From Ciceribacter lividus (GTDB lineage Bacteria > Pseudomonadota > Alphaproteobacteria > Rhizobiales > Rhizobiaceae): a DNA stretch of 64,000 bases. Below, piece by piece: positions 6,492 through 15,592 of this stretch. Where the stretch lies: the NCBI RefSeq assembly GCF_003337715.1, contig NZ_QPIX01000002.1, forward strand, positions 1 through 64,000. The letters are read 5' to 3'. The translations under genes were made by a program, and so were the position numbers. Numbering within the stretch: the first letter of the stretch is position 1; each line of letters begins with the position of its first letter. The notes beneath the pieces were generated by a model. The model was not told where the DNA came from, made no database searches, and saw only the letters and a list, made by a program, of their open reading frames with translations.

Positions 6492-8930
6492 TCAGCCTTC
6501 GTCCTGGTTTTCCGTCTGCTCCGGCAGGCGCAACTGCAGCATCGACGCACGGGCGTCGGCGAAGTCGAGCAGCCGCACCTCGATATTGGCGTTGACCGAG
6601 CCGTCCTCGAATTCGCCGTTCAGCATCCGCTTGCCGGCGGGCAGGCCGGTCAGATGCTCGATCGCGTCATCGACATTGGCGACGGCGTGGACATGGAAGC
6701 GCCCGGCCGCCACCGCCTCGACGACGTCGGTGCGCAGCATCAGGTGGGTGACGTTCGATTGCGGGATGATCACCCCCTGCCGCCCGGTGAGGCCGACCTC
6801 CCGGCAGAGATCGAAGAAGCCTTCGATCTTCTCGTTGATGCCGCCGACCGCCTGCACCTCGCCCATCTGGTTTACCGAACCGGTGACCGCGAAGGATTGC
6901 GAGAGCGGCACGTCGGCCAGCGCCGACAGCAGCGCACAGAGTTCGGCGAGCGAGGCGCTGTCGCCCTCGACGCCGCCATAGCTCTGCTCGAAGACGAGGC
7001 TCGCCCAGAGCGACAACGGCGTATCCGGCACGTAGCGGGTGGCAAGGAAGCTCGAAAGGATGAGGACGGCCTTGGAATGGATCGGTCCGCCGAGCCGCAC
7101 CTCGCGCTCGATGTCGACGACGCGGCCCGTGCCCATGCGCACACGGGCGGTGATGCGCACCGGCGCACCGAAGCGCTCCTCGCCGAGTTCGCTGACGGTG
7201 AGCCCGTTCACCTGGCCGATCACGCTGCCCTGCGTAGAGATCTGGATGATGCCGCGCACCGTCGCTTCCCGCAGCCGATCCCGCGTCAGGCCGCGGCGGC
7301 GCTCGGTAGCCTCGATTACCGCCCTGACATGCTCGGCGGTGACGGCGGCTGAACCGGCCTTTCCGGCCCTGTGGTCGGCTTCGAGGAGAATGTCCCAGAT
7401 CTCGCCCATGCGAAGCGACAGCTTCTGCTGGTCCTCGGCGGCCCGTGTCGCGGCATCGACGAGGCTCGCCACGCCGTCGCGGGAGACTGGCCGCAGGCGC
7501 TCGCGCGCCACGACGGTGGCGACGAGGCGCGCGAACAGCCCGACCGAATCGGCGCTGCGGTTCATGTCCTCGCCGAACTCGGCGGCGACGCGGAAATACT
7601 GCCCGAAATCCGGGTCGAATTCCGAGAGGATCAGGTGGAGCAGGCGGTCGCCGACCAGGACGACACGCACCTTGAGCGGAATGGGCTCCGGCTCCAGCGT
7701 CGTCGTGGCGATCAGGCCGAGCCGCTCCGCCGCGGTGATGACGTGCACCGCCTTCGTTTCCAGGCAGCGCTTGAGCGCGTCCCAGGCGAAGGGCTCGGTG
7801 AGCACGCGCCGCGCGTCGAGCATCAGAAATCCGCCGTTCGCCCGGTGCAGCGCCCCCGGCTTGATCTGCGTGAAATCGGTGACGAGGGCGCCCTGCATCG
7901 GGATGTAGTCGATCTGCCCGGTGAGATTGGCGAGTGTCGGCAGCGTTTCCACCACCACCGGCGCGCCGGTGACGTCGGCGGCCTGCGCGACCATGACGTT
8001 GACCGCGTAGCGGTGAAAGCGGGGATCCTCGCGAAGGGCCGCAAGCTCGGCGGGGAAGGGGTCGTTGGCCTTGCCGCGCTCCAGCGACAGGAAGAGATCG
8101 GCATGGGCGATCAGATCGGCCCTCAGCGCCTTGAAATGCGCGGCGAGCGCCGGAATGGTCTCGAAGCCGCGCATCGCCAGCGTGAGTGCGGCATCGACGG
8201 CCACCTTCGCCATGTCTTCGTTGAGACGGCTGATCGCGCTGCGCTGCTCCCGCTCGAGCTCGGGCAGCGACATCAGGAAGTCCTCGAGTTCCTGTTCCGT
8301 GGCGGCGACATCCTCCTGCAGCTTCTTGCGCTCTTCCTCGGGCAGGCGGGCCAGCACTTCGGCCTTCTGGATTTCGCCGCCATGCATGGCGGCCAGTGAA
8401 AAGCCCATCGGCGTGCGCAGGATCGCGACGTTGCGGCTCTCGGCGGCCTTGCGCAATTCCTCGAAGGCGGTCTCGTGGCGCGCGCCGAACTCCTGTTCCA
8501 GCGCCATGCGGCGGTTCTGGTATTCCTCCGAGACGAGGAGCGAGGGGATCTGGGTGGCGAGATCCTCGACCAGGGAGGTCATCGCCGCGCGCAGCCGCGG
8601 GCCTTCGCCGCGGGGCAGCTCGATGGCGAGCGGGCGATCTGGATTGTCGAAATTCTGGACGTAGACCCAGTCGGACGGCACCGGCCGGCCGGCCGCCTCC
8701 TCGGCGAGGATCTTCAGCACGGTGGAGTGCCTGCCGCTGCCCTCCGGCCCGTGGACGTAGAGGTTGAAGCGGTGGTGCTCCATCTGCGCGGCGAGACGGA
8801 TCGCCTCGACGGCGCGGTCCTGCCCGATCAGCGCGTCGAGCGGTTCGAGTGCTGCGGTGGTCTCGAACGGCAGCGATGCCGGGTCGCAGGCAGCGCGCAA
8901 CTGGTCGGCGGCAAGGGTCGTGGCGGTCAT
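6492..8930 (-). CDS. Lon-like ATP-dependent protease (LonB/AAA_32 type)
   Basis: The product is 812 aa. Residues 61-69 (GPEGSGRHS) are a Walker A-like loop. HRANGGFLMLDARRVL lies in the ATPase part, and a long insert in between is helical. The C-terminal Lon proteolytic domain has the catalytic dyad: Ser at about 658 in GVEGDSASLAE and Lys at about 701 in GGINEKIEGF, with TGSVNQMGEVQAVG between. The domain order and the lack of the classic Lon N-terminal domain fit the LonB-like or Lon-related putative protease family found beside true Lon. It should be a cytosolic hexamer that unfolds and degrades proteins; substrates are unknown. Bases 8931-9074 between it and the next gene hold nothing recognisable. 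Confidence 0.88.
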   Translation of the reverse strand: MTATTLAADQLRAACDPASLPFETTAALEPLDALIGQDRAVEAIRLAAQMEHHRFNLYVHGPEGSGRHSTVLKILAEEAAGRPVPSDWVYVQNFDNPDRPLAIELPRGEGPRLRAAMTSLVEDLATQIPSLLVSEEYQNRRMALEQEFGARHETAFEELRKAAESRNVAILRTPMGFSLAAMHGGEIQKAEVLARLPEEERKKLQEDVAATEQELEDFLMSLPELEREQRSAISRLNEDMAKVAVDAALTLAMRGFETIPALAAHFKALRADLIAHADLFLSLERGKANDPFPAELAALREDPRFHRYAVNVMVAQAADVTGAPVVVETLPTLANLTGQIDYIPMQGALVTDFTQIKPGALHRANGGFLMLDARRVLTEPFAWDALKRCLETKAVHVITAAERLGLIATTTLEPEPIPLKVRVVLVGDRLLHLILSEFDPDFGQYFRVAAEFGEDMNRSADSVGLFARLVATVVARERLRPVSRDGVASLVDAATRAAEDQQKLSLRMGEIWDILLEADHRAGKAGSAAVTAEHVRAVIEATERRRGLTRDRLREATVRGIIQISTQGSVIGQVNGLTVSELGEERFGAPVRITARVRMGTGRVVDIEREVRLGGPIHSKAVLILSSFLATRYVPDTPLSLWASLVFEQSYGGVEGDSASLAELCALLSALADVPLSQSFAVTGSVNQMGEVQAVGGINEKIEGFFDLCREVGLTGRQGVIIPQSNVTHLMLRTDVVEAVAAGRFHVHAVANVDDAIEHLTGLPAGKRMLNGEFEDGSVNANIEVRLLDFADARASMLQLRLPEQTENQDEG

Positions 8931-9074
8931 GAGCGGACATGCTCCGGGAAGGGTGCCGGAACAGCACCCACGACAGGACTTCGTATTGATATTAGGCGGT
9001 TATCCGGGAGAAATGCAAAGCTGTTTTGGACCTGTCGCAAAAAGACAGCTTGGCCAGGGCCGATCGGCCCCCGG

Positions 9075-9665
9075 TCATCCGCCGTTGACGAGCTGCAGGA
9101 CGAGCTGGTGCACCGCGCCGCCTTCGTTCATCTCGACCCGGTCGAAATCGCGGCTCCTGCTGCGCTCAGTCTGCGAGATTTCGCCGAGGATCGGCTGCAT
9201 CTTCTCGCGAATCTTGCGGCAGCCGGGATCGTTCTCGACCGAAAGGCCGATGGTGGCCTTCTCGATCTCCTTCACCAGCTCCCGGATGAAGGTGCCGTGC
9301 ACCTTCTCGTGCGCCGTCACCCCTTCGACGAAGCGCTGCCAGTTGCCGCGGACCGGCTCGTCGAGCGGCTCGACCGCCTTCGGCAGCACGGTGGTGATGA
9401 CGAGCTTCGGTTTCGCCGAGGCGAGCACGCAGGCGGTGCCGCGCTGCTGGTAGTCGCGCTGCCAGGTGAGCCGGAAGCTGGTATGGGCGATCGAACGCAC
9501 CTTGCCGGCGAGCAGTGGCCCGCGCGCGCCGATCGAGGCGTAGAGCTCCGGACCGGTGCGGCCGCTGACCGAATAGGTCTCGACCTTCTCGATCACCTGC
9601 CCTTCGGCGCTGGCGATCCCGGCGGAGAGGAGGAGGGCGATGATGGCCGGGAAGATGGAGCGCAC
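9075..9665 (-). CDS. DUF922 predicted secreted zinc protease
   Basis: The product is 196 aa from a GTG at 9665, with AAGGCAAGG upstream. The longer frame to 9989 reads as non-coding. Residues 1-22 (VRSIFPAIIALLLSAGIASA) are a signal peptide, so the protein is exported. The core has VETYSVSGRTGPELYASIG, then HTSFRLTWQRDYQQRG, then the zinc-binding helix HEKVH at about 119-123, then SRDFDRVEMNEGG near the C-terminus. This pattern fits DUF922, annotated as a predicted secreted Zn-dependent protease. No activity has been assigned that I can name. The start is less certain than the family. Confidence 0.75.
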   Translation of the reverse strand: MRSIFPAIIALLLSAGIASAEGQVIEKVETYSVSGRTGPELYASIGARGPLLAGKVRSIAHTSFRLTWQRDYQQRGTACVLASAKPKLVITTVLPKAVEPLDEPVRGNWQRFVEGVTAHEKVHGTFIRELVKEIEKATIGLSVENDPGCRKIREKMQPILGEISQTERSRSRDFDRVEMNEGGAVHQLVLQLVNGG

Positions 9666-10019
9666 GCGGAGCCTTGCCTTGCTGTTTCGGATTTCGGGGA
9701 GGTTAGCGTTGTCCGGAATTATAGCAAATGCCCACCAAGGGACGCTTACGCCAGTCTTTTTGCAGTTCGACGAATGGTCGGAATGGGGGTGGGAGGGGAC
9801 TGTCGGCTTGTTACAAAGAAGTCGGGAAAGCGGACGTTTTGCGTCGACAGGCGCGGCGTCAGTTACGGCCCAAAGCGGACGTCCGGTCGCGGACCCAATG
9901 CTGCGGTCCGGCCCGTAGAGACAGCCATTTGTTGGTCGGTCAGCATTTGAGCGGCTTGATCGTCGTAAAGTTGAATGGGCGACCTTCATCTGTTTCTTAA
10001 AATAGAACGCCTCGCGCTA
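9666..10019. other. Gene-free left flank of the OLD-gene insert
   Basis: I see no supported gene here. The 11-mer AAAGCGGACGT occurs twice (near 9827 and 9871), both followed by GC-rich sequence. Base composition falls toward 10020, where the AT-richer insert begins. No tRNA end, integrase or clear att repeat is visible. Confidence 0.5.
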
Positions 10020-11729
10020 TTACCCATCAAGAAGTCCTTGAAGATGTCCACGAAGATCATCGCAGATTGAAGTTTCGCTGCATCCTTCATAGATTTTCGA
10101 CATATTGCGGAGCTTTCGGGCCTGACCTGCTTCTGGTAAAGCACTCTGAAGTCCTTTACGCAAGGCGTCTTTAAAAGACTTTCCCTTTACAGTTGCCTGA
10201 CAGAATTGGCCAAGATCGTTCCAGCGTTTGATGGCGTCAGCTTTGCCAGGCAGAGATCCAACTGCTTTATTATAGGCTTCATTAAAGCTTGCGCTGACCG
10301 TCCCCTGGTCAAGCTCGTTAAGCGCATATTCGATGCCCTTTTCTGCAACTGCTTGGTCAACATCCATGGCCCGAGCGATATGGTCGGGCGATTGGAAACA
10401 ACTTTCAATATCTGAGCCAGGGCTGAACCAAACCGGTACGTCATTCTTTGTATACCCACGATTGGCCTTCCAAGCTGTTAGGTCGTCATCGCTCATGAAA
10501 TCGCGGTCTCGATGAACCATGACCTTTATGCCATGCCGATCCCGCAGTTTTGCCAACCGTTCACCGTCTGGGATACTAGACACACCAAAACAAGGCCAAA
10601 TCACCGTCCTGTGAGCCAAATGTGGCCATTGATCGATTATCGATTGAAGGTATTCAGTGTTGTCGTCCTCGGAGAACAAGATAATGTCTTTGTCGAGCGC
10701 TCCCCACCCCATGCGCGCCCGGACGTCTGTCCCTTGGTCTCTTATGGCACCATTCTCAAGCCATACGACTCTAGTACACTGCCCCGCGACGCGAACGATC
10801 CGCGGCGAGTGCGTTGACACAACGATTTGTGTTTCTGGAAAGTCTTGCAGGGCTGCCTCTAATGCTGCAACCAGCCTCTCTTGGCTCGATTGGTGCAAGT
10901 GCGCGTCCGGTTCATCTATCAACAGCAGGCGAGGGCGAAACGTCAGTAGATAAGCGAAGATTTGGGTCACTTGCAGCAGTCCGGTGCCTGCCATCTCGAG
11001 TGGGCGCCGCATCGTTGTGTAGTTGCTGCCACCATCTCCATATTTCATATCCGGTGTATAGAACCAGGCTCGTATGTACGCATCCCGACGTTGATCGAAT
11101 TTCACCCAGAATCGGACGCCGGGAATGACCTGACCAACGAGTTCGGACAGTTTCGTAAGTTCAACACTGTCCTCCCCTGTGTTCAAGTCATCAGAATGCG
11201 TGTTGAGAAGCATTTGCCGCAAGACCGATCCACCGTCGCCTGATGCAGCCTTTCGCCTAAAGACCGGTGCCGCAAGGATGGTTTCGTGCTCAGCCAGTCC
11301 GGCCAAGCCAGGAATATAAGCTGTTTGCGGTTCTTCTTTCACAAACTCTGCTGCCACATCACCTTCGATCTCAACATTTACTCCCGCGTCATTCCCGAGT
11401 GATTTCAGCTTGATCGATCCTGTTTCTACACCACGTCTGAATTTCACGATTACAGGCTTCGTCGAACTACCGCCCCGTTCTCGACCTTGTAGAGTCGATT
11501 TGTGCGCCAGCGAGCGAAATTCCACGGAAGGCACGAAGTCCATAAGCTCTACTGGTAGCTTTTTGTTTTGTGCCAGCGAGGAGCATCTCGAGGCCCAATG
11601 GATCGCTTTAAGGACCGAGGATTTTCCGGAACCATTTTGTCCTACCAGAAGCGTGAGCGGCCCCAACGAAATGTTTTGGCAATCCTCCAGTCGCATGAAG
11701 TTCTCAATAGAAATTTGGTCGATCATCAC
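10020..11729 (-). CDS. Class 1 OLD-family nuclease: ABC ATPase with C-terminal TOPRIM
   Basis: The product is 569 aa. The N-terminal ATPase has Walker A GQNGSGKSS at 30-38, a signature-like EMAGTGLLQVTQ at about 245-255, Walker B LLLIDEPDAHLH at 268-279 and a switch STHSP at 305-309. The C-terminal half has TOPRIM-type acidic motifs: FSEDDNTEYLQ at 352-361, VMVHRDRDF at 403-411 and GSDIESCF at 438-445. That is the layout of OLD (overcoming lysogenization defect) nucleases. No UvrD-like helicase is adjacent, so it is class 1 (standalone), not Gabija. Related proteins defend against phages by cutting DNA, but this one's role is inferred. Codon use is visibly less GC-rich than in neighbours, consistent with recent acquisition. 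Confidence 0.85.
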   Translation of the reverse strand: MMIDQISIENFMRLEDCQNISLGPLTLLVGQNGSGKSSVLKAIHWASRCSSLAQNKKLPVELMDFVPSVEFRSLAHKSTLQGRERGGSSTKPVIVKFRRGVETGSIKLKSLGNDAGVNVEIEGDVAAEFVKEEPQTAYIPGLAGLAEHETILAAPVFRRKAASGDGGSVLRQMLLNTHSDDLNTGEDSVELTKLSELVGQVIPGVRFWVKFDQRRDAYIRAWFYTPDMKYGDGGSNYTTMRRPLEMAGTGLLQVTQIFAYLLTFRPRLLLIDEPDAHLHQSSQERLVAALEAALQDFPETQIVVSTHSPRIVRVAGQCTRVVWLENGAIRDQGTDVRARMGWGALDKDIILFSEDDNTEYLQSIIDQWPHLAHRTVIWPCFGVSSIPDGERLAKLRDRHGIKVMVHRDRDFMSDDDLTAWKANRGYTKNDVPVWFSPGSDIESCFQSPDHIARAMDVDQAVAEKGIEYALNELDQGTVSASFNEAYNKAVGSLPGKADAIKRWNDLGQFCQATVKGKSFKDALRKGLQSALPEAGQARKLRNMSKIYEGCSETSICDDLRGHLQGLLDG

Positions 11730-12092
11730 GCACTCTTTCCGTAAGGGCTATTTCGCCTGAGACACTCTATGGTTCAGGCGGGAAATGCAATCGCTGGTAA
11801 TATGGTCGATCATTTATTCTGTATACAACGACAGCTTTTGACGGTTGACGTGCCACTTTGCGTTCGCGGCGAAAAACTGCTTCCCGTCCAGTCAGGACTT
11901 TAGTGTGGAGTGCGGTAGTTGGCTTCTTACGGAAGTTTAGTCCATGTTCGCGAACGACCGAATTGGCGGTGCAAGGCCGCCAATTCCGTGCCGGCATTGC
12001 TTAACGGCATTGCTGCCAGACTTCGGAGTTCTCGCACGGCGTTTTCAACGGCGTGACGGCGAGGGCCGCCGATGTGCTGATCGCCGTGATCG
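11730..12092. other. Gene-free right flank of the OLD-gene insert
   Basis: A 76-codon minus-strand frame (11767-11997) has no recognisable domain and I do not call it. AT-rich sequence near 11800-11830 may hold the OLD-gene promoter. Near 12050-12110 GGCGTGAC and GTCACGCC make an inverted repeat at the 3' end of the kinase gene and could act as its terminator. Confidence 0.45.
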
Positions 12093-14429
12093 TCACGCCG
12101 TCCGCGTCGCCTGCCGGATGATGCAGTCGGGGATTTTTACCGAGACGACGGTGCCGCAGCCCTCGCGGGAGCGGATGCCGAGCCGGCCGCCGTGCAGCGA
12201 GACGAGCGAGCGGGAGATCGCAAGCCCGAGGCCGGAGCCGCCCTTGCTCTTGGCATACTGGCTCTGCACCTGCTCGAAGGGCTGGCCGATCTTGGAAAGC
12301 GCCGTCTTCGGGATGCCGATGCCGGTATCGGCGATGGTGAGCATCACTGCGCCGTCGATCTTGCGGGCGCGCAGCGCAATCTTGCCGCCGTTATTGGTGA
12401 ACTTCACCGCGTTCGACAGGATGTTGAGCAGGATCTGCTTCATGGCGCGGCGGTCCGCTTCCACCGTGAGGCCGGTCGAGACGCGCTGCTCGACATGGAT
12501 GTTGCGCTGCTGGGCGGGGATTGCGGTGAGGCGGAGGCTCTCCTCGATGAGGGGGGCGAGATCGATGGTCTCGCAGCGGATGCGCATCTGGCCCGCCTCG
12601 ATCTTCGACATGTCGAGGATGTCGTTGATGACGTTGAGGAGGTGCTTGCCGCTCTCGTGGATGTCCTTGGCGTATTCGGAGTATTTCGGCGAGCCGATCG
12701 GTCCGAACATGCCGGTGAGCAGGATTTCGGAGAAGCCGAGGATGGCGTTGAGCGGCGTCCTGAGCTCGTGGCTCATATTGGCGAGGAATTCCGATTTCGC
12801 CTTGTTGGCCGCCTCGGCGCGGTCCTTCTCGGCCTGGTAGTTGGCGTTGGCGACCGAAAGCTCGGCCTTCTGCCGCTCGAGCTTGCGCTGCGAGGAGGAG
12901 AGGTCGCCGATGGTCGCCATCAGCCGGCGCTCCTGCTCGCGCAGCCGTTCCTGGTGGCGCTTCAGGAGCGTGATGTCGGTGCCGACCGAGACGAGGCCGC
13001 CGTCGCGGGTGCGCCGCTCGTTGATCTGCAGCCAGCGCTCATCGGCGAGCTGCACCTCGGTGGTGCGCGACATGCCGGTCTGGTCGGGATCGGCGACGCG
13101 CCGCTGGATGATCGGCCGGGAGGCCGCGGCCTGGACGACGGCGCGTTCGGTGCCGGGCACGAGCACGCTGTCCGGCAGGCCGTAGACCTGCTGGAAATGC
13201 GCGTTGCACATCACGAGACGGTCGTTCTTGTCCCAGAGCACGAAGGCTTCCGAGGTGCATTCGATGGCATCGGCGAGCCGCTGGTCGGCCTCGGCATAGC
13301 GCTGGGCGAGCCGGTGCTGCTCGGTGACGTCCATGGCGATGCCGATGACGTGCATGCAGCCGGTCGAGGAGCGGATGACCTGGGCACGCGCCCGCATCCA
13401 GACGTAGTGGCCGCTCGAATGGCGCATGCGGAAAACCTGGTCGATCTGCCGGGGATCACCCTTGGCGACGGCGCGGGCGATCGCATAGAGGTTTCCATCG
13501 TCCGGATGCATCAGCCGGGCGGCATCGGCAAAGCCGAGCACGGCGCCGGACGGCGGCAGGCCGAGCATCTCGTACATCGAGCGCGACCAGAAGAGCTTGC
13601 GGCTCTCGAGGTCGAAATCCCAGAGGCCGCAGCGGCCGCGCGACAGCGCCGCTTCCACGCGCAGGTTGGTTTCGAGGAAGGTCTCGTCGGCTTCGCGCGC
13701 CCGTTTGACCTGCTGGAAATAGGCATAGAGGATGACGAGCAGGATCAGCGAAATGCCGGAGAAGAGCGTGACGCTCAGCGAGACTTCGCTGCGCCAGTAG
13801 GCTTCGAGCGGCTGCAGCGACTGCGCGGAAAGCACGAAGGCACCCTTCGCACCGACCGGAACCAGCACCACGTAGTGGCGGATGCCGTCGATGAAGGCTT
13901 CGAGTGCGCCGCTGCGGTCGGCGACATAGCGAATGCTGTTCGCCTGCGGCAGCAGGCCGGCCATGTCCATGCCGACATAGCGCGCCCCGTCCGACGAAGA
14001 GCCGAAGATACGGCCTTCGCCGTCGATCAGCAGCAGGAAGGAGCCGGAAGCCAGCCGGTCCTGCGGCAGGTAGCGCGCAAGGATCGCCTCGGCCGCGGAC
14101 CGGTCGGAGGCGGCCAGAGTGATGCCGTCCGGCCCGAACGTTGCGGCAGCGGTTGCCGCAGAAAGCGTCACCGCCTGCCGGACGGCCGTTTCCATGCGGG
14201 AATATTCGGTGAGAATGCCGTTGAGCCGCGCCGTCGCGACGACCGCCAGGAAAGCGATGATGAGAACCGGAATGGCCCGCCGGAGCAGCGTTTCCGCCTG
14301 CCGCGAATTGCCGTCGCCCGTCAGGACGATTGCCAGCCGCCGCCCGAGCCCGTCGATACGACCCCCAAATCCCGAAAATTTGAGTCGCAGCCGCCCATCG
14401 GCCGCGGAAACCCGCCGCACGTCCGCCAT
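12093..14429 (-). CDS. PleC-like PdhS-family sensor histidine kinase
   Basis: The product is 778 aa from the ATG at 14429, preceded by AAGGTGGGA; a 34-residue longer frame is less likely. Two membrane helices (about 50-68 and 217-238) bracket an extracytoplasmic region. They are followed by a PAS domain (about 255-375, ending GIAMDVTE), a second PAS (about 385-490), a coiled coil, and HisKA with phospho-acceptor His554 in FLANMSHELRTPLN. The segment ILLTGMFGPIGSPKYSEYA is typical of the PdhS family (PleC, DivJ, CbrA). The HATPase has DTGIGIP and GGSGLGLA. PdhS kinases and phosphatases act on DivK and PleD to control the CtrA cell-cycle circuit. The two-helix, two-PAS layout and the nearby pepN favour PleC, but CbrA or another PdhS member cannot be excluded. 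Confidence 0.87.
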   Translation of the reverse strand: MADVRRVSAADGRLRLKFSGFGGRIDGLGRRLAIVLTGDGNSRQAETLLRRAIPVLIIAFLAVVATARLNGILTEYSRMETAVRQAVTLSAATAAATFGPDGITLAASDRSAAEAILARYLPQDRLASGSFLLLIDGEGRIFGSSSDGARYVGMDMAGLLPQANSIRYVADRSGALEAFIDGIRHYVVLVPVGAKGAFVLSAQSLQPLEAYWRSEVSLSVTLFSGISLILLVILYAYFQQVKRAREADETFLETNLRVEAALSRGRCGLWDFDLESRKLFWSRSMYEMLGLPPSGAVLGFADAARLMHPDDGNLYAIARAVAKGDPRQIDQVFRMRHSSGHYVWMRARAQVIRSSTGCMHVIGIAMDVTEQHRLAQRYAEADQRLADAIECTSEAFVLWDKNDRLVMCNAHFQQVYGLPDSVLVPGTERAVVQAAASRPIIQRRVADPDQTGMSRTTEVQLADERWLQINERRTRDGGLVSVGTDITLLKRHQERLREQERRLMATIGDLSSSQRKLERQKAELSVANANYQAEKDRAEAANKAKSEFLANMSHELRTPLNAILGFSEILLTGMFGPIGSPKYSEYAKDIHESGKHLLNVINDILDMSKIEAGQMRIRCETIDLAPLIEESLRLTAIPAQQRNIHVEQRVSTGLTVEADRRAMKQILLNILSNAVKFTNNGGKIALRARKIDGAVMLTIADTGIGIPKTALSKIGQPFEQVQSQYAKSKGGSGLGLAISRSLVSLHGGRLGIRSREGCGTVVSVKIPDCIIRQATRTA

Positions 14430-14670
14430 CGTCCCACCTTGATCCCTCGTATGATTCGAAGCGCCGCCCGCCCGAATCTGACTCAATGAATCACTGGCGA
14501 TTCGCCTTGTCCAGACGGTGATGGTGAACAAAATGTTAAGCCCTTAATCGGAATCGGCTTTTTTTGGATCAACCCCGCCAAACGATTGATTCCGATTGAA
14601 AAGAGGTCGCCCGCTGCCGTAGCACGGATGCCGGCCGCCGACTGGCGGCGGGGTTCGGGGGCTTTTCGAA

Positions 14671-15534
14671 ATGGCATCATCTTCACCGTTGTACCGTCTT
14701 TCCGTGGCCTGTTCCTGCGCACTTCTTTCGGCGCTGCTGCTCGCCGCGCCGGCCATCGCCGTCGAGGCGACCCCGCCGGAACTCTACGGCGAACTCACCG
14801 ACGAGCAGCGGGAGGAGGCCGACCAGTTCGCCCTCAACGTCGCGATCGGTACGGTCTTCCACGAGGCCGGCCACATGCTGGTGTCGGAGCTTTCGCTGCC
14901 GGTGCTCGGACGTGAGGAGGACGCCGTCGACGGGCTCGCCATGCTGCTGCTTCTCGAGGCCGACGACGAGGACCTGAACGTCGCGGTGGAGGACTGGGCA
15001 AATATCTGGTTCCTCTCGGCCGATCCCGACGCCAAGCCCGAGGACATGCCGTCCTGGGATTCCCACGGGCTCGACGAGCAGCGTGCCTATGCGACGATCT
15101 GCTGGATGCTCGGCAAGAACGAGAAGCGCTTCAAGGAATTCGCCGACTCGGTGGAGTTTCCCGACTATCGCGCCGAGGAATGTCCGGGCGAATACCAGAC
15201 GCTGGCGGCGAGCTGGGGCGCCGTGCTGAAGCCGCACGAGGCCGGCAAGGGCGACCAGACGAAGTTCACGATTACCTATGACGAGACGAAGGATCCGAAG
15301 CTCGCCTACTTCCGCGAGATGATCCGCAATGCCGGACTGATGGAGATGGTGGCCGAGGTCTTTTCCGGCAGCTACAAGCTGAAGGACGGCATCAAGCTGA
15401 CGGCGAGCGAATGCGGCGAGGCCAACGCCTTCTGGGATGGCGAGGCGCGCGAGATGACGCTCTGCTATGAAGATATGCTGAACAGCGCCGATCTCGACGC
15501 GCAGTGGTATATCGACAATCCCGACGAAGAGTAG
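14671..15534 (+). CDS. DUF4344-type secreted metallopeptidase
   Basis: The product is 287 aa. Residues 1-30 form a signal peptide ending ALLLAAPAIA. The zinc-binding helix is in VAIGTVFHEAGHMLVSELSL (HEAGH at about 64-68). It is followed by GREEDAVDGLAMLLLL, whose Glu/Asp may supply the third ligand, as in the gluzincin-like DUF4344 family. Four cysteines in the second half (WMLG-adjacent C, EECPGEY, SECGEA, LCYED) could form disulfides, fitting a periplasmic location. Substrate is unknown. It is divergent from the PleC-like gene (241 bp apart) and convergent with pepN, with a hairpin between the stops. Confidence 0.8.
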   Translation: MASSSPLYRLSVACSCALLSALLLAAPAIAVEATPPELYGELTDEQREEADQFALNVAIGTVFHEAGHMLVSELSLPVLGREEDAVDGLAMLLLLEADDEDLNVAVEDWANIWFLSADPDAKPEDMPSWDSHGLDEQRAYATICWMLGKNEKRFKEFADSVEFPDYRAEECPGEYQTLAASWGAVLKPHEAGKGDQTKFTITYDETKDPKLAYFREMIRNAGLMEMVAEVFSGSYKLKDGIKLTASECGEANAFWDGEAREMTLCYEDMLNSADLDAQWYIDNPDEE

Positions 15535-15564
15535 AAAGACGCGGCCGCGGCGACGAAGCGGTGG

Positions 15565-15587
15565 AGGGCGGCGCCGGACGCCGCCCT
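15565..15587. terminator. Bidirectional hairpin between DUF4344 gene and pepN
   Basis: AGGGCGGCG and CGCCGCCCT form a 9-bp stem with a 5-base loop between the two convergent stop codons. The T-run is weak on both sides, so efficiency is uncertain. Confidence 0.5.
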
Positions 15588-15592
15588 GCCGT

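Noticed and set aside
10020..11729. Gabija GajA
   Set aside because: There is no UvrD-like GajB helicase beside it, so the standalone class 1 OLD call is preferred.
11767..11997. 76-codon minus-strand frame upstream of the OLD gene
   Set aside because: No ribosome-binding site, no recognised family and atypical composition; it could be a relic but cannot be supported as a gene.
14520..14560. CtrA site in front of the PleC-like gene (TTAAGCCCTTAAT)
   Set aside because: The two TTAA halves are four bases apart, not seven, so it does not match the CtrA consensus.
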